DNA from: Adiantum capillus-veneris
Taxonomy: Eukaryota; Streptophyta; Polypodiopsida; Polypodiales; Pteridaceae
DNA: 64,000 nt
Direction of reading: 5' to 3'
NCBI GenBank assembly: GCA_014529385.2
Contig: CM043942.1
Coordinates: 33,275,969-33,339,968 of the forward strand
Part shown: one piece after another, positions 36,284 through 49,380 of the stretch
Position numbering within the stretch: the stretch's first letter is position 1
How the letters are laid out: every line of letters begins with the position of its first letter
Translations under genes and position numbers: made by a program
The notes under the pieces: generated by a model
The model's database searches: none
Seen by the model: only the letters and a program-made list of their open reading frames with translations
What the model was told of the DNA's origin: nothing

Positions 36284-36284
<1 letters not shown>
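34801..36284. other. AT-rich stretch without recognisable genes
   Basis: No ORF of note, no terminal repeats and no RNA gene seen. It includes purine-rich GAGAGA-type stretches near 34930-35030. Confidence 0.5.
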
Positions 36285-36369
<85 letters not shown>

Positions 36370-36374
36370 GAGAG
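36285..36374. repeat. Compound (TG)n(AG)n microsatellite
   Basis: (TG)n to 36330 followed by (AG)n to 36374. Confidence 0.95.
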
Positions 36375-36649
36375 TACAAGTTCAGTACAGATTTCATGAT
36401 GTGATTCCATTCAGGAGGTAGAGTGGTGAAGTGGTTTTCATCTTACATTTCAAAGAATATAAGGGGAAAAAAGAATGTCTTCTAAATGTTGCAGAGTATG
36501 TACTGACGATTCAATGAAAATCGTCAAAAGGCAGAATCTTATGCAAATATGCCTTTGTGAAGATTAACGTATTGCTTGCTCCCGGTGCTTGCGTTTTATG
36601 TAGCCACTGTTCCATCCGCGCTTGTCCCGATGCCTATGTTTTATATAAC

Positions 36650-36651
<2 letters not shown>

Positions 36652-36744
<93 letters not shown>
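36652..36744. repeat. (TC)n directly before the LINE
   Basis: About 46 perfect TC units; the LINE 5' UTR starts at 36745. Confidence 0.95.
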
Positions 36745-36747
<3 letters not shown>

Positions 36748-36972
36748 GCAGCCGTTTTTTGACCTAGTAGACAGCAGTCCACTCTTTTGATCATAACTTC
36801 TTCATCCGAACTCCGATTTGGGTGATCTATAGCCTCAATCGAAGAGCACGAAGTCCTCTACGCATTGATGTAAAGACAGAAATTTTCAGAGTTATGGATG
36901 GTGTTTCTGTAGCAGCATTTCCGAAGTGAACATGTTCAACAAAATTGATTCTCATCTCCTATTTTACATACA

Positions 36973-37923
36973 ATGTCTTCCGGCACTCGCAAGGGTTCTT
37001 CTTCTTCAACAAGGTCCACAACAATTGTGGAAAATGATCCAAAATCTCCTAAGTGTGGAGATAGCAACACAACCACCCAACCAACGACATCGGAAACCAT
37101 GATCATGGCGTACTTGGTATCATTGCAAGAGACCGTAAACAAACAAGGCGAAGACTTACGAGCACTTGCAATGGAGAATGGCACACTAAGGGTACTTGTG
37201 GTTGAGAATGAGAATCTCAAGAGGACACTTGAGATGCAAACAACACGTTTGATGCAACTTGAAGAGGAAGTCAAGGAATGTAAACGCTCTCTTGTGGACT
37301 TGAATGCTTTGAAGGAGCGAATGAGCAAAGTAGAGCATGACCATGTATTGAAAGAGGAGAAATTTGACACTATGAGCCGGGATGTATGCGACATGAAAAA
37401 TGTATGCACAAACAAGTCTTGGGCTGATGTATGTGGTAGCAATGTGGTTTCTAATTCCTCACTCATGCAAGCTATGGTTCAAACAAAGAATGTTGAGAAT
37501 GTAGATGTGGAGGAGTTGAAGGAACGGGAGCGACGTTCCAAGAACATTGTTATTCGTGGAATTCCCGAAGAGAAGTTAGAGACACCTCCTTCTCTTGCCA
37601 TTGTTATTGAAGATTTCTTCAAAACCCACTTTGACATGTCCGGAGTTATGGTCTATGGAGCACATAGAGTGGGGAAGCAAGGAGCTCCTCGCTCGGGAGA
37701 ACGGCCAATTGTATGCACCATGCCGGATGAGACCAAGCGAAAGATTATCCTTGATAATAGTTGGATCTATTTGAGGAATACAAAATGTTTTGTATGTGAA
37801 GATCGCACTATTAAGCAACAAAATATGCGTCGCAAGGCATATGAGGAAAAGAATAATAAAAACAAGGAAATCTCTCATGAAGAAAATGTGCCCAAGGAGG
37901 AGGCAAGTCTCTCAAGCAAATAG
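36973..37923 (+). CDS. ORF1: LINE ORF1 protein (coiled coil and RRM-like)
   Basis: 316 residues, starting at the ATG after TTTTACATACA. It would bind LINE RNA and act as nucleic-acid chaperone. Residues about 50-135 form heptads typical of a trimerising coiled coil (ENENLKRTLEMQTTRLMQLE). Residues about 180-280 resemble the L1 ORF1p RRM/C-terminal region: KNIVIRGIPEE, YGAHRVG, CFVCEDRTIKQQNMRRKAYE. The N-terminus is Ser/Thr-rich. The C-terminal tail is charged and ends SLSSK before TAG. No frameshift. The TAG is followed in the same frame by ORF2, which is unusual. Confidence 0.88.
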   Translation: MSSGTRKGSSSSTRSTTIVENDPKSPKCGDSNTTTQPTTSETMIMAYLVSLQETVNKQGEDLRALAMENGTLRVLVVENENLKRTLEMQTTRLMQLEEEVKECKRSLVDLNALKERMSKVEHDHVLKEEKFDTMSRDVCDMKNVCTNKSWADVCGSNVVSNSSLMQAMVQTKNVENVDVEELKERERRSKNIVIRGIPEEKLETPPSLAIVIEDFFKTHFDMSGVMVYGAHRVGKQGAPRSGERPIVCTMPDETKRKIILDNSWIYLRNTKCFVCEDRTIKQQNMRRKAYEEKNNKNKEISHEENVPKEEASLSSK

Positions 37924-40900
37924 GGATGCGTGACCTATGAGACCGAGTTACAATTGAAAATATGCTTTTGGAATTGTAATGGATACCCATGGAATGCGGG
38001 GGTTGGCATTGATGAACTAACAAGCAAAGCCGATGTTGTACTTCTTGTTGAAACTTGGGAGCATGACACACAAAGGATTAACGGCTTGGAGGATTACAAT
38101 GTACATTCATTGATGTGGTCAAAGAATCCCAAGCAACGAAGAGGACAAGGAGGGTTAGCATGTATGGTTAAGAAAGGATTGGAAGATTTTGTATCAATTG
38201 TGAAAGATGACAAGTACAAACGTTATGTATGGCTGAAAATTATGACACCAAAAAGAGCACCCATTTTTGTAGCCGGTTGCTACATTCCTCATCATGATTC
38301 TCCCTTTTATGCTTGCATGGATAGAGATCAACCATTTTCTGATTTGGAAGAGGACATTGCTTATTTCAAAGATGAAGGTGATGTTATTGTATTTGGGGAT
38401 ATGAATGCTCGCACAAAAACATTGCAACATGATACTCAACAATTTGATATGCCATACATTTCAAGGGAGTTGGAGGAAGTTCACTTGTATGATCGTACGT
38501 CAATGGATGAGAAAGAGCCGGATCACTATGGAAAGTTACTTTTACACATGTGTAATAGCACGGGTATGCTCATTGCCAATGGTGTATCTTTGTGGAGTGG
38601 AACCAATGGATTTACATGTAGAAGACATAATGGGGATAGTGTGATTGACTATATGCTACTCTCTCAAGCCATCATGTATCGCATAAAGAGTTTTATGTTT
38701 GGTCAATGGACCCCGGAATCCGACCATCGCACCTTATGTATTGACCTTTCATGTGGAGAAGCAACTAAGCATGATAATCTCAGCCAAAGGAAAGAGAAGT
38801 TATCACTATGTATGGATTTCAAACGGACACCAATGTACATTGAAATGGTTGAGCAAAAATTATGGATGACAAAGCTTCAATGTGATGCACCATTGGAAAC
38901 TAAATGGGAAGCTTTCAAGAAAGCTATTTGTTCTTGTGCGGAAGAAGGCTTTGCCATAAAGCATCTCCATGGTATCAACAAAGATAGATCACGCAAAAGG
39001 TGGTTTGATAAAGAATGTCAAGATGCTCGAAAGTCCTTGATAAAGCTTGATGCAACTATGGACAAAGACAACTATCAAAGTCATTTGCATACATACAAGG
39101 CATTGATTCAAAAGAAGAGAAGAAGATGGGAAGTAAAGCAACAAGAATTTCAAGTCCAAGAAAAGGCACATGCATGTGGAAGATTTTGGAGAAACTTGAG
39201 AGGCAAGCGGGTTGAGAATTTTGGTAACTTGAGTCTAGTGGATATGTACACACATTGTAGGCAATTATATGAGCAAGAAAATACTGAAAAAATGCCATTT
39301 TATGGTTCACTCCCATGTATGCCGTCTTTTTTTACTATTGAGGATGTATGCGGTGGGCTTGAAAAGTTGGCCACTCGCAAAGCGGGAGATCTTCAAGGTA
39401 TCAAGCCGGAGATGATCAAATGGACGGGAGATTTTACCCATGAGTGGATGTGTGATATGTTCAACCTTGCACTTCAACATGGTATGCCTTATGATTGGAG
39501 TACTAATTGGGTTAAGCCTTTGCATAAAGGAGGGGATGTAAAGAATGTAAGCAACTACCGGACTATAATGATTGGGTCTCTTATGGCAAAGTTATTTGGG
39601 TGCATAATGGAGATGAAATTGAGTGATTGGGCTGAAGAGAATGACAAGCGTGCAAAGGGACAAGCGGGTTTTCGTCGATGCCATAGCACCATTGATCATC
39701 TTGTCACTCTTCGTGTTCTCATGGAGGAAAGTCGGTTGAAAGGCAAGCGATTGTATTGTTGTTTTGTGGACTTTAAGAAAGCCTTTGATATGATTCCACG
39801 TAACAATTTGTGGAGAAGGATGGAAGAACTCCAAGTGCCAAGTGAGTTTATGCTTGCGGTTTCTCGAATCTATGAGAAGGTGATTTGTCAATTGCGCATG
39901 GGAAGAGAAATTTCAGAAATTTTTGTAAGCACTATTGGGGTTAAACAAGGATGTCCATTGTCACCAACTCTCTTTGGTCTATGCATCGATCAATTGGAAC
40001 AAATGGTACTTGACTTTATGCAAGAAGAAGGCATTGAAGAGGTCACTATTTGCAATGTGGTAATCATGCTTTTGTTGTATGCGGATGATGTAGTGCTTCT
40101 AGCACACACTTTAGAAGATGCACAAAAGCTAATGGTTGTCCTTGAGAACTTTTGCTTGCATAGTGGGCTGATTGTAAATGAATCCAAAACAAAGGTTATG
40201 CTTGTGAAAACCAACCATAAGGAGAAGCCATGCATTGTGTACAACAACGAGACACTTGAAGTTGTTGAGAGCTTTAAGTACCTTGGCCTTGAGGTTCCAT
40301 CCAATCACAAGTGGCATGAATGTGCTATGCGTCGTTTGGAAGCGGGAAAGAGAGCATATTATGCATTTGAGAACATGTGTAATGCGGGAAACATCAAGTG
40401 TTGGGTTCTCAAGAAGTATCTTTTTGATGCATTGGTGACACCGGTTCTTCTTTATGGAGTTGAAGTGTGGGGTGGGAGCATCTCAAAGTCTACTTGGAAA
40501 GAGTTTGAGAATGTCCAAAAACGTTTTCTTACAAACTTTCTCCAAGTTAAGACACAAACACCATATATGCTCCTACTTCTTGAGTCGGGATCTCTTCCAA
40601 TTGAGGTTGTGGGCATGGAAAGGGTTGTGGAGTACATGATAAAGATGCGTCAAAACCCCTCACATCGACTTCCTACAATTGCATGGGAAGCAAGCAAAAA
40701 AGTTCAAAAGACACATAAAAGCAAGATCTTGAGCACGGGATGGATGCAAGACATAAAGAAGTGGTTTGGGAGATGGGATGCATTACACTTGCTACATGAT
40801 GCTTCAATTGACTCTCAAGTGAATGAAGCTTTTCTACAACGCCAATGTATTACGGCTTGGGAGAAATCCGGTGGGTCACGCTTCATACATTACACCACCT

Positions 40901-41322
40901 ATATTTCCCCCAACTACAAAACCATGTTCTTCGCTGAGAGAGGAAACCGTACTCACACTTACATGCTTGAGCCTATTCCCTTGTCCGCGATACGCACTAT
41001 CGCAGCAATTCGGCTTAGCTCCCATTTCCTTCGATGCGAGATAGGGCGTTGGGGCAATGGAGAAGAGTCAAATCGATTGTGCACATTATGCTCACTGCAA
41101 GTTCGAGAGTCTGAGTACCACACACTACTAGAGTGCTCAGCTTTTGATCACATCCGAACTTGCTTTTCTCACATTTTCAGCCATAACTTAGACCTACACA
41201 CTTTCCTCTCCCAGCCAAAGTGTGGGCTCTCCATTGCGACTCTCATCACTACAATTTTGGAGCATCGAGAGTCACTCATCAGCCATACACATACTACATC
41301 ACATGTAACTTTGGTCCCATAG
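37924..41322 (+). CDS. ORF2: LINE ORF2 protein (endonuclease, RT, CCHC), in frame after UAG
   Basis: About 1,130 codons. It nicks target DNA and copies the RNA there. The endonuclease spans residues 10-265: FWNCNG, VETWEHD, GDMNART (38395), SVIDYM, SDHRTL (38718). The RT spans about 520-760: RAKGQAGFRRCHSTIDH, FVDFKKAFD, GVKQGCPLSPTLFG, and YADD at 40078-40089. The C-terminus has CTLC...H-TLLEC (about 41080-41136). There is no ATG between the ORF1 stop and the endonuclease FWN motif. The first in-frame ATG is about 62 codons in, so ORF2 needs UAG readthrough, a GUG start at 37930, or reinitiation. Alternatively the TAG is a private CAG-to-TAG mutation. Confidence 0.9.
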   Translation, partial: GCVTYETELQLKICFWNCNGYPWNAGVGIDELTSKADVVLLVETWEHDTQRINGLEDYNVHSLMWSKNPKQRRGQGGLACMVKKGLEDFVSIVKDDKYKRYVWLKIMTPKRAPIFVAGCYIPHHDSPFYACMDRDQPFSDLEEDIAYFKDEGDVIVFGDMNARTKTLQHDTQQFDMPYISRELEEVHLYDRTSMDEKEPDHYGKLLLHMCNSTGMLIANGVSLWSGTNGFTCRRHNGDSVIDYMLLSQAIMYRIKSFMFGQWTPESDHRTLCIDLSCGEATKHDNLSQRKEKLSLCMDFKRTPMYIEMVEQKLWMTKLQCDAPLETKWEAFKKAICSCAEEGFAIKHLHGINKDRSRKRWFDKECQDARKSLIKLDATMDKDNYQSHLHTYKALIQKKRRRWEVKQQEFQVQEKAHACGRFWRNLRGKRVENFGNLSLVDMYTHCRQLYEQENTEKMPFYGSLPCMPSFFTIEDVCGGLEKLATRKAGDLQGIKPEMIKWTGDFTHEWMCDMFNLALQHGMPYDWSTNWVKPLHKGGDVKNVSNYRTIMIGSLMAKLFGCIMEMKLSDWAEENDKRAKGQAGFRRCHSTIDHLVTLRVLMEESRLKGKRLYCCFVDFKKAFDMIPRNNLWRRMEELQVPSEFMLAVSRIYEKVICQLRMGREISEIFVSTIGVKQGCPLSPTLFGLCIDQLEQMVLDFMQEEGIEEVTICNVVIMLLLYADDVVLLAHTLEDAQKLMVVLENFCLHSGLIVNESKTKVMLVKTNHKEKPCIVYNNETLEVVESFKYLGLEVPSNHKWHECAMRRLEAGKRAYYAFENMCNAGNIKCWVLKKYLFDALVTPVLLYGVEVWGGSISKSTWKEFENVQKRFLTNFLQVKTQTPYMLLLLESGSLPIEVVGMERVVEYMIKMRQNPSHRLPTIAWEASKKVQKTHKSKILSTGWMQDIKKWFGRWDALHLLHDASIDSQVNEAFLQRQCITAWEKSGGSRFIHYTTYISPNYKTMFFAERGNRTHTYMLEPIPLSAIRTIAAIRLSSHFLRCEIGRWGNGEESNRLCTLCSLQVRESEYHTLLECSAFDHIRTCFSHIFSHNLDLHTFLSQPKCGLSIATLITTILEHRESLISHTHTTSHVTLVP

Positions 41323-41351
41323 GTCATATTTGACCTCCGAGGACGATAATA

Positions 41352-41719
<368 letters not shown>

Positions 41720-41980
41720 GGCTGGTGGATGTATGCAGAGCGCCAGAAGGCACGACTACTTGCAAAGGGTATGCCTTTCTCCAAGAGAAAATACTAGGTT
41801 TGTTTTGCGGCTTTTTACAACTAAATGGCTTTTTACACTATTTAGTTGGAATCTCTCCTTTTCCCTTGCCCTCAGCTGGACGGCACGCTATTAACCTGAG
41901 ACACATTTTTCCCAAACACTGCTCCACATGGACTGCCTATGCTCTCACATGAAGCCCTATAAGTGGAGGGGCATGAAGAG

Positions 41981-43846
<1,866 letters not shown>

Positions 43847-44019
43847 TTGATGCAAGGCGAACATAACACAACATTAAGAGTAAACATAGCACAACATGGG
43901 TAGATACAATTTAGATATTCGCTCGGGTTTTAGTTCGCTGGAGAAATCTCGCTCAGGCCATGGTAAGACTCGCTAATCTACACTCATGCTACCTAAATCG
44001 GAAAATCCACATTGATATT

Positions 44020-44432
44020 GTTTAAACTAGTGAATCTGTTGTTTTTTAGTGTGCTACCTAAATCGCCAAATTTGCGCTCGTATTGCCTAAGTCGATGAAT
44101 GTGCATGGTTGATATTGTTTAAACTAATGAATCTTTTGTTTTTTGGTGTGCTACCTAAATCGCCAAATTTGCGTTCGTATTGCCTAATTCGATGAATGTG
44201 CATGGTTGATTGGTGTTGCCTAAATTGGTGAATCTACAGGAGGATGAGCATATACACACTTCCTTAAGTGGCAAATCTGTTGCACTAGACCAATGGACTA
44301 GGAAAGGCATAAAAAATCCCCAAAAAATTAAGTACATGTTTGACACCAGATTGGTGTATGTTGAAAGAGTGAAGTACATACATGTTTGACACCAGATTGG
44401 GGTAGGTTGAAATAGTGAAATACATACAAAGT
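44020..44432. repeat. Two local tandem duplications
   Basis: A unit near 105 bp (GTGCTACCTAAATCGCCAAA...) at 44020-44126 and 44127-44215, and a 51-bp unit (CATGTTTGACACCAGATTGG...) at 44333-44383 and 44384-44432. Short phrases such as CCTAAAT...GGTGAATC recur across 43970-44235. Confidence 0.75.
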
Positions 44433-44699
44433 GTTGTCAATCGTTCCAAATTCACTTGAGCTCATGTGAGTATCTCTATAGCTTAATGATTAATCTCAAG
44501 GGTACTTCCAGTCAATGCAAGTAGAAGTCATGATGCTAGAGATGGTTGGTTTCACAACTCATAAGATCATGCGAGTAAGTAAAAGAGCCCTCGTCCTAAA
44601 ATTTGACCGATGGTATTCTCCCTGGCTATTTGAGTGTAGCCCCTTATGGTTATTTGGAGGTTCTTTGAAGAAGAAATAGTTCTTTGTTTGCATGGAGTA

Positions 44700-47600
44700 A
44701 TCGACAGAATGCTCTGAATGTTGTATGCAACCATATTTCAATTTGCTTCTTTATCTAGTAGAGCATTGCATCTGACACTTGCTCATTTTGTACTGTTGAG
44801 GGCTATAGCTATTCTTGTTGTTGGTTCTATTGAAGATCTTTGTCCTGATTTTTCCAGGGTCTCATCTTGATCTAATTGTGTCTCTATGGAGGGTGACTTG
44901 AGACTTTGTGTTCCACTTTGACTTACATTGGCTGATTCATCTGGTAAGTCTGATTAATCTTTGGACTTCCTATTGCTTCCTGGTTGTCTGCAATTCTATT
45001 CTTCTTAACTTATGGCTTTGATGGCATTCTTTGCTCAATAGCTTCTATGGTTGCTCTTTGCTCTATTTGATTTGCACTTGATATTGTCTGATTTGCTTTA
45101 AGCTCTTCTGAAGTTATGGCTGATGGAGATGAATCATCTTCAATAAGATCTGCTTTGATATAAGTCTCCATTTTAACTGTACTTGCGTACTTTGTGCTGT
45201 CATCCGCGGGTGACCAGTCTTGGTCTCCATTCTTTGTTGTCAGTGATGACTCCGTCACGTTTGAATTTTGTATCTCTGACATCTTCTTATCCATTAGCAT
45301 TCCCATTAGAGGTCTTCTAGCATATCTTTTGTTGTGATCATATGGAATTGAGCTCTGATGTTTTGTAAACTTACTTCAATGGTGGTGGAGATCATTCCCT
45401 AGTATTTTGCTCTATGCTCACAAACTCAAAAGCATCTTTTAGTTGTGGTTGGCCACATCTTTTCCAAGTGCAAAAGGACATGAGGTTCTTGTCTAGTTGA
45501 AAATCTAGCTTTACTTCTCTTGACAACTTTACTTTGTTTTCACCAACAATGTTGCACTTGATCATCTCGTAGTAGTGGTTGTGTCCTTTGGTTGAGTTTT
45601 ATCTGCATTTTCTTTGCTTTCATCACCTGCTTCAATTGATATTGACTCCATTAGCTGTAATATTGTACTTTTTGCTTGCAATTGTTGAGCATTGTCTACC
45701 TGCATCTAAGTAACCTTTGATCTTAGAAGTTCCAATGAACTTTCTGGAAAAATCTGTCTCTTTGAAGGAGATTTTGGTGGTGACCTTTGTGTATCCTTAT
45801 GGACTTTAGCTTTCATTGATTTTGACATTTTTGTTACCTGTTCTGGCATCTTGAGGCTTTGCATCATCTTCAGATAGTCTTTGACTTCAGTCGGTCCATC
45901 CATAGGGGTTTGTACAAGGTCGTGATCTTGTTGATATTCATTACCATGTGCATCTTGATATGCATATGTGAGCTTGATCACATGTAACTATTTGAACACT
46001 ATTGGATTTGTCGATTTTTTACTCTAAATTTTGGAGATCAACTGAAACTTTTGTCCGTAATGATCTTCATATAAGCATTTGTCTGCAAATTCTGATGGAA
46101 TATGGGTCAATTGGAAACTTCCAACAATTATATGATCTTTCAATGGTTTTTACTTTGAAGAGGTTTGTTGGCTGCAAGCTCTAGGGCGTCTAACTACTAT
46201 TGGGGTTCCTGGTACAAGAGCTGATTTTGATGGGTTTACAGCTCCCCCCTTCCTAGGGTGATCAGTATAGTCTGCTTCACTATAAGATTTCAAAATTGTT
46301 TGGCTCTAATTTAGTCTCACGTTTTGGGACTATGAAGGCATACTTTGGGTAGCACTGTTGATGTTTGACATTTGTAAACCTTCTACATAGTTTCCTATGT
46401 ATCTCCTTGAAACATGAAAAATTATTCCCCAAGTCAAGCTATAGATAGCATTATCTTTTCCTTGATATTTTCTATTCCATGGGTCTCCTATGATATGAGC
46501 TTATGTGGTTTCATGACCCAAGGCATCATAGATGCTAGACTCTTGTCTATATCTATGACTGTTTTGGTCAAAGTATATGCCCGTTTGATCACAACATCGA
46601 AGTTTGATTTCCGATGGAGGAGAGTTTGGCTCTGAACAGATTTCTGGGTTCACCCGGGTAATATCCTTCAGCTCTAGAGAGGATGGGCTATAATAGATTC
46701 TTTCCTCTGAAATGAACCATCCTTTTTTATCTATCATTGGACGCACTTCTATGAGCTAATATGTGGGCCGTTCAAACACTGGTTGATCTTTTTTGTACAG
46801 TTTCCCTTTTTGGTCTACATAGTGTGCATATGAATCATGTGTGCCATACAAAGCTAACATCATTCTGTTTTATGTGTCCCTTAGACTCGTGAATGATTGA
46901 ACATTTGTGGAAGTGCATGCAAAATCATTTGCAAACCTAACAATCTTTTCAACTTCTGGTGATATGTGGACACCTTTACCATATTCATGCAAGTATTTGT
47001 TGTGCAAAGAATCAATTCTAATCTTTTCAGGTGCCTGTGCATCTTTATGCTAATTTTGAACTTGTAGTGTTTTTACTGTTGCTTCTAATGGTAATGCAGA
47101 ATCATTTGATTTCATTAAAAGAGACAAGTTAAATGCACTTACATCGAGATTTGCATTTCCAATTTTCTCTATACCTTGCTTTGCAGTTGATGTATCCCTG
47201 TTGTCTGGATTTCTTGGACAATCTTTAGAAAAATGTCCACCTTTTCATCCACAATCTGAGCAATATACCATGACTGGTGGTATTTCAATTGGCTCTGACA
47301 TGTCAAGCTCTTACTGAGAAGTTTCTACTTTTGTGCTTGCTAAGTTTTTAGCTTCTTCTTTTAGAACATTGAGCATCAAGTTGTAGACTGCTCCATCTTG
47401 ACCTTTGCACCGTCTTTGACTCGGTTCTCCAATTAGACTGTCTTCTATTGGTTGATCTGTTGGATCTTGCAATTCTGGCTCTCGCCTATAAATTTGACCA
47501 CTGTAATCCATGTACAATGACCCTGATTGCATATACACTAAATGTATGTTTTGCTAGCTTGTGTAGATTTCTAGATAAACACTTGGGTTGAGTTTTTGAA

Positions 47601-47974
47601 ATTCTATCTGTACTTCATCTTTGAGCTTGCAATACCTGGCTCCACTGAAGTCTATGAACATCTAGGAGTTCTCTGAATCTAGCTTCACTCTTATTAATAG
47701 AATCTTGACTCCTGTGTTGCTTTTACTGCTCATCAAGTATCTATGGCCTTTTGTATATGTGTACAAAAATTTATCCCCATTGTAACCATATGGCTGTAAA
47801 ATCTGCTTTGTTGCAGTTGTGCATGTGTTGCCACTGCTACCAGCTTGCTCTGTTGTACTTGAATTCTTGACTCGATTTGAGTCCATGTTGATTGGTTCTG
47901 TAAAAACTGTCCCCTAGCAGATGTGCTAGTGTTGATTAGCATAATTTCTCCTACTCGGTTTTCATTAAACTGCT
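44700..47974 (-). pseudogene. Unrecognised polyprotein with zinc knuckle and Tyr-rich repeats (part 1)
   Basis: One minus-strand frame stays largely readable for 3.2 kb with scattered stops. Near 47240-47275 it has a knuckle CSDCG...KGGHFSKDC, with TGA inside. Around it a motif of form Y-x-D-x2-G-x2-Y recurs: LYMDYSGQIYRREP (about 47510), HYVDQKGKLYKKDQP (about 46810), IYFDQNSHRYRQE (about 46580) and AYQDAHGNEYQQDH (about 45955), with weaker copies near 47745 and 46075. The tail (45306-45010) is acidic and low in complexity. A knuckle plus a long frame suggests a Gag-type retroelement protein, but I know no family with this repeat. It continues beyond the CACTA at 54559-54828. Confidence 0.5.
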
Positions 47975-47989
47975 TTACACTACAAGAGG

Positions 47990-48125
47990 TACTTAATATT
48001 AGCGGCGCTCGCAGTGCGACGCTCAAATGTGAAAACCCACGGCATCTCTATAGGCGTCGCTATGCATGTTGCTAAATTATAAGTAACTTAGCGACGCTCA
48101 TAGAAACGCCTATAGCGATGCTGTC
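47990..48125. repeat. Left subterminal repeats of CACTA
   Basis: GGCGTCGCTATG, TTAGCGACGCTC and CCTATAGCGATGC, spaced over 80 bp; such motifs are transposase (TNPA) binding sites in En/Spm. Confidence 0.75.
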
Positions 48126-48179
48126 GGGGGTAAAAAAATAACCGAGAGCATCCGAAAAATCAGATCTCAGATCTGAGTT

Positions 48180-48332
48180 TTCAGCGCGCGCTCAAGCAAG
48201 GGAAGGTAATGCGCGCTCTCCCTCTCTCTCTCTTTCTTCTCCACACACACACACACACACACACACGAGGAGAGGAAGGAGAGCCAGGTATGCTCCTTCC
48301 CTCTCCTCACTCTCATGTTCCCTTCCCCTTTT

Positions 48333-48389
<57 letters not shown>

Positions 48390-48396
48390 TTGTGTT

Positions 48397-48433
<37 letters not shown>

Positions 48434-48496
48434 ATGCATAAACCAAAAATGCACACACACATGCATAAACAAAGAATGCACATACACATTGAGAGG

Positions 48497-48535
<39 letters not shown>

Positions 48536-48552
48536 AGAAGAAGAAGAAGAAG
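48180..48552. repeat. Microsatellite cluster in CACTA
   Basis: (CA)n 48242-48266, (CT)n 48340-48366, (AC)n 48367-48388, (GA)n 48400-48432 and 48500-48530, then (GAA)n to 48555, the tail of the first SINE. Confidence 0.9.
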
Positions 48553-49280
48553 AAGAGAGTCTTAACATCGTAGGAAACTATCCCAAGAGACCTTAAAGAT
48601 CTAGTCGATGAGGAGTTGAACTCAAGACCTGTTATTCATGAGGGAAATGGCATAACCAATCTATCACACTTGGGTGATAGAAAAGTTATACCATTTTTCT
48701 CCTTTTATTGGCGTGCACACACACCCACACACACACACACACCCAAGAAGAAGAGAGTTTAATTTAACGTCGTAGGAAACTAATTCAAGAGACCTTAAAG
48801 ATCTAGCCGACGAGGAGTTGAACTCAAGACCTGTTATTCAAGAGGGAAATGGCATAACCAATCTACCACACTTGGGTGATAGAAAGGTTATACCATTTTT
48901 CTCTTTTCATTGGCACACACACACACACACGAGAAGAAGAGAGTTTTAACGTCATAGGAAATTATCCCAAAAGACATTAAAGATTAGGTTAGATGTAGAC
49001 TTACGTTAGATTAGATTTAGGTTTATTTAAATTAAATTAGATTAGATTTAGGTTTATTTTTAGTTAGATTTACGTTTGATTAGATTTAGGTTTATTTACG
49101 TTAGATTTGAATTTACGTTATATTACATTAGATTTAGGTTTATTTACGTTTATTTACATTATATTAGATTAGATCTAGGTTTATTTACGTTATTTACATG
49201 TTATTACAGAGGGAAATGGCATAACCAATCTACCACACTTGGGTGATAGAAAGGTTATACCATTTTTCTCTTTTTATCGT
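48535..49280 (-). mobile_element. tRNA-derived SINE cluster (three to four head-to-tail units)
   Basis: Units at 48552-48715, 48750-48910 and 48935-48985 (truncated), and a head piece at 49209-49275, all minus strand. On that strand each full unit has an A-box-like TGATAGATTGG (plus 48656-48666) and, 34 bases on, a perfect B box GTTCAACTC (plus 48613-48621), the spacing of a pol III promoter. The unit then runs through TCTTGGGATAGTTTCCTACG to (TTC)n(TC)n. (CA)n lies between units. The plus-strand copy at 41526 confirms that it is a dispersed repeat. Confidence 0.78.
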
Positions 49281-49380
49281 TTAAGATAAGGTTAATTTTA
49301 GATTTACGTTAGATAAGATTGAGGTTTATTTAAGTTAGATTAGATTAGATTTAGGTTTATTTTGAGTACACCGAAGGATT
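48985..49380. repeat. Degenerate TTAGATTTAGGTTTATTTACG repeat
   Basis: Loose tandem repeats of TTAGATTTAGG and GTTTATTTACG, interrupted by the SINE head at 49209-49275. Confidence 0.75.

Noticed and set aside
37930-37932. GUG at 37930 as the certain ORF2 start
   Set aside because: It is possible but unsupported; no Kozak-like context or ATG nearby, and the preceding in-frame UAG offers other explanations.
48590-48680. Functional tRNA gene
   Set aside because: The A and B boxes are present but the cloverleaf arms do not pair properly and the unit recurs with a repeat tail; it is a SINE head.
48985-49200. TTTAGG-rich stretch as an interstitial telomere
   Set aside because: The plant telomere repeat TTTAGGG is not present in tandem; the unit is a longer degenerate TTAGATTTAGGTTTATTTACG.
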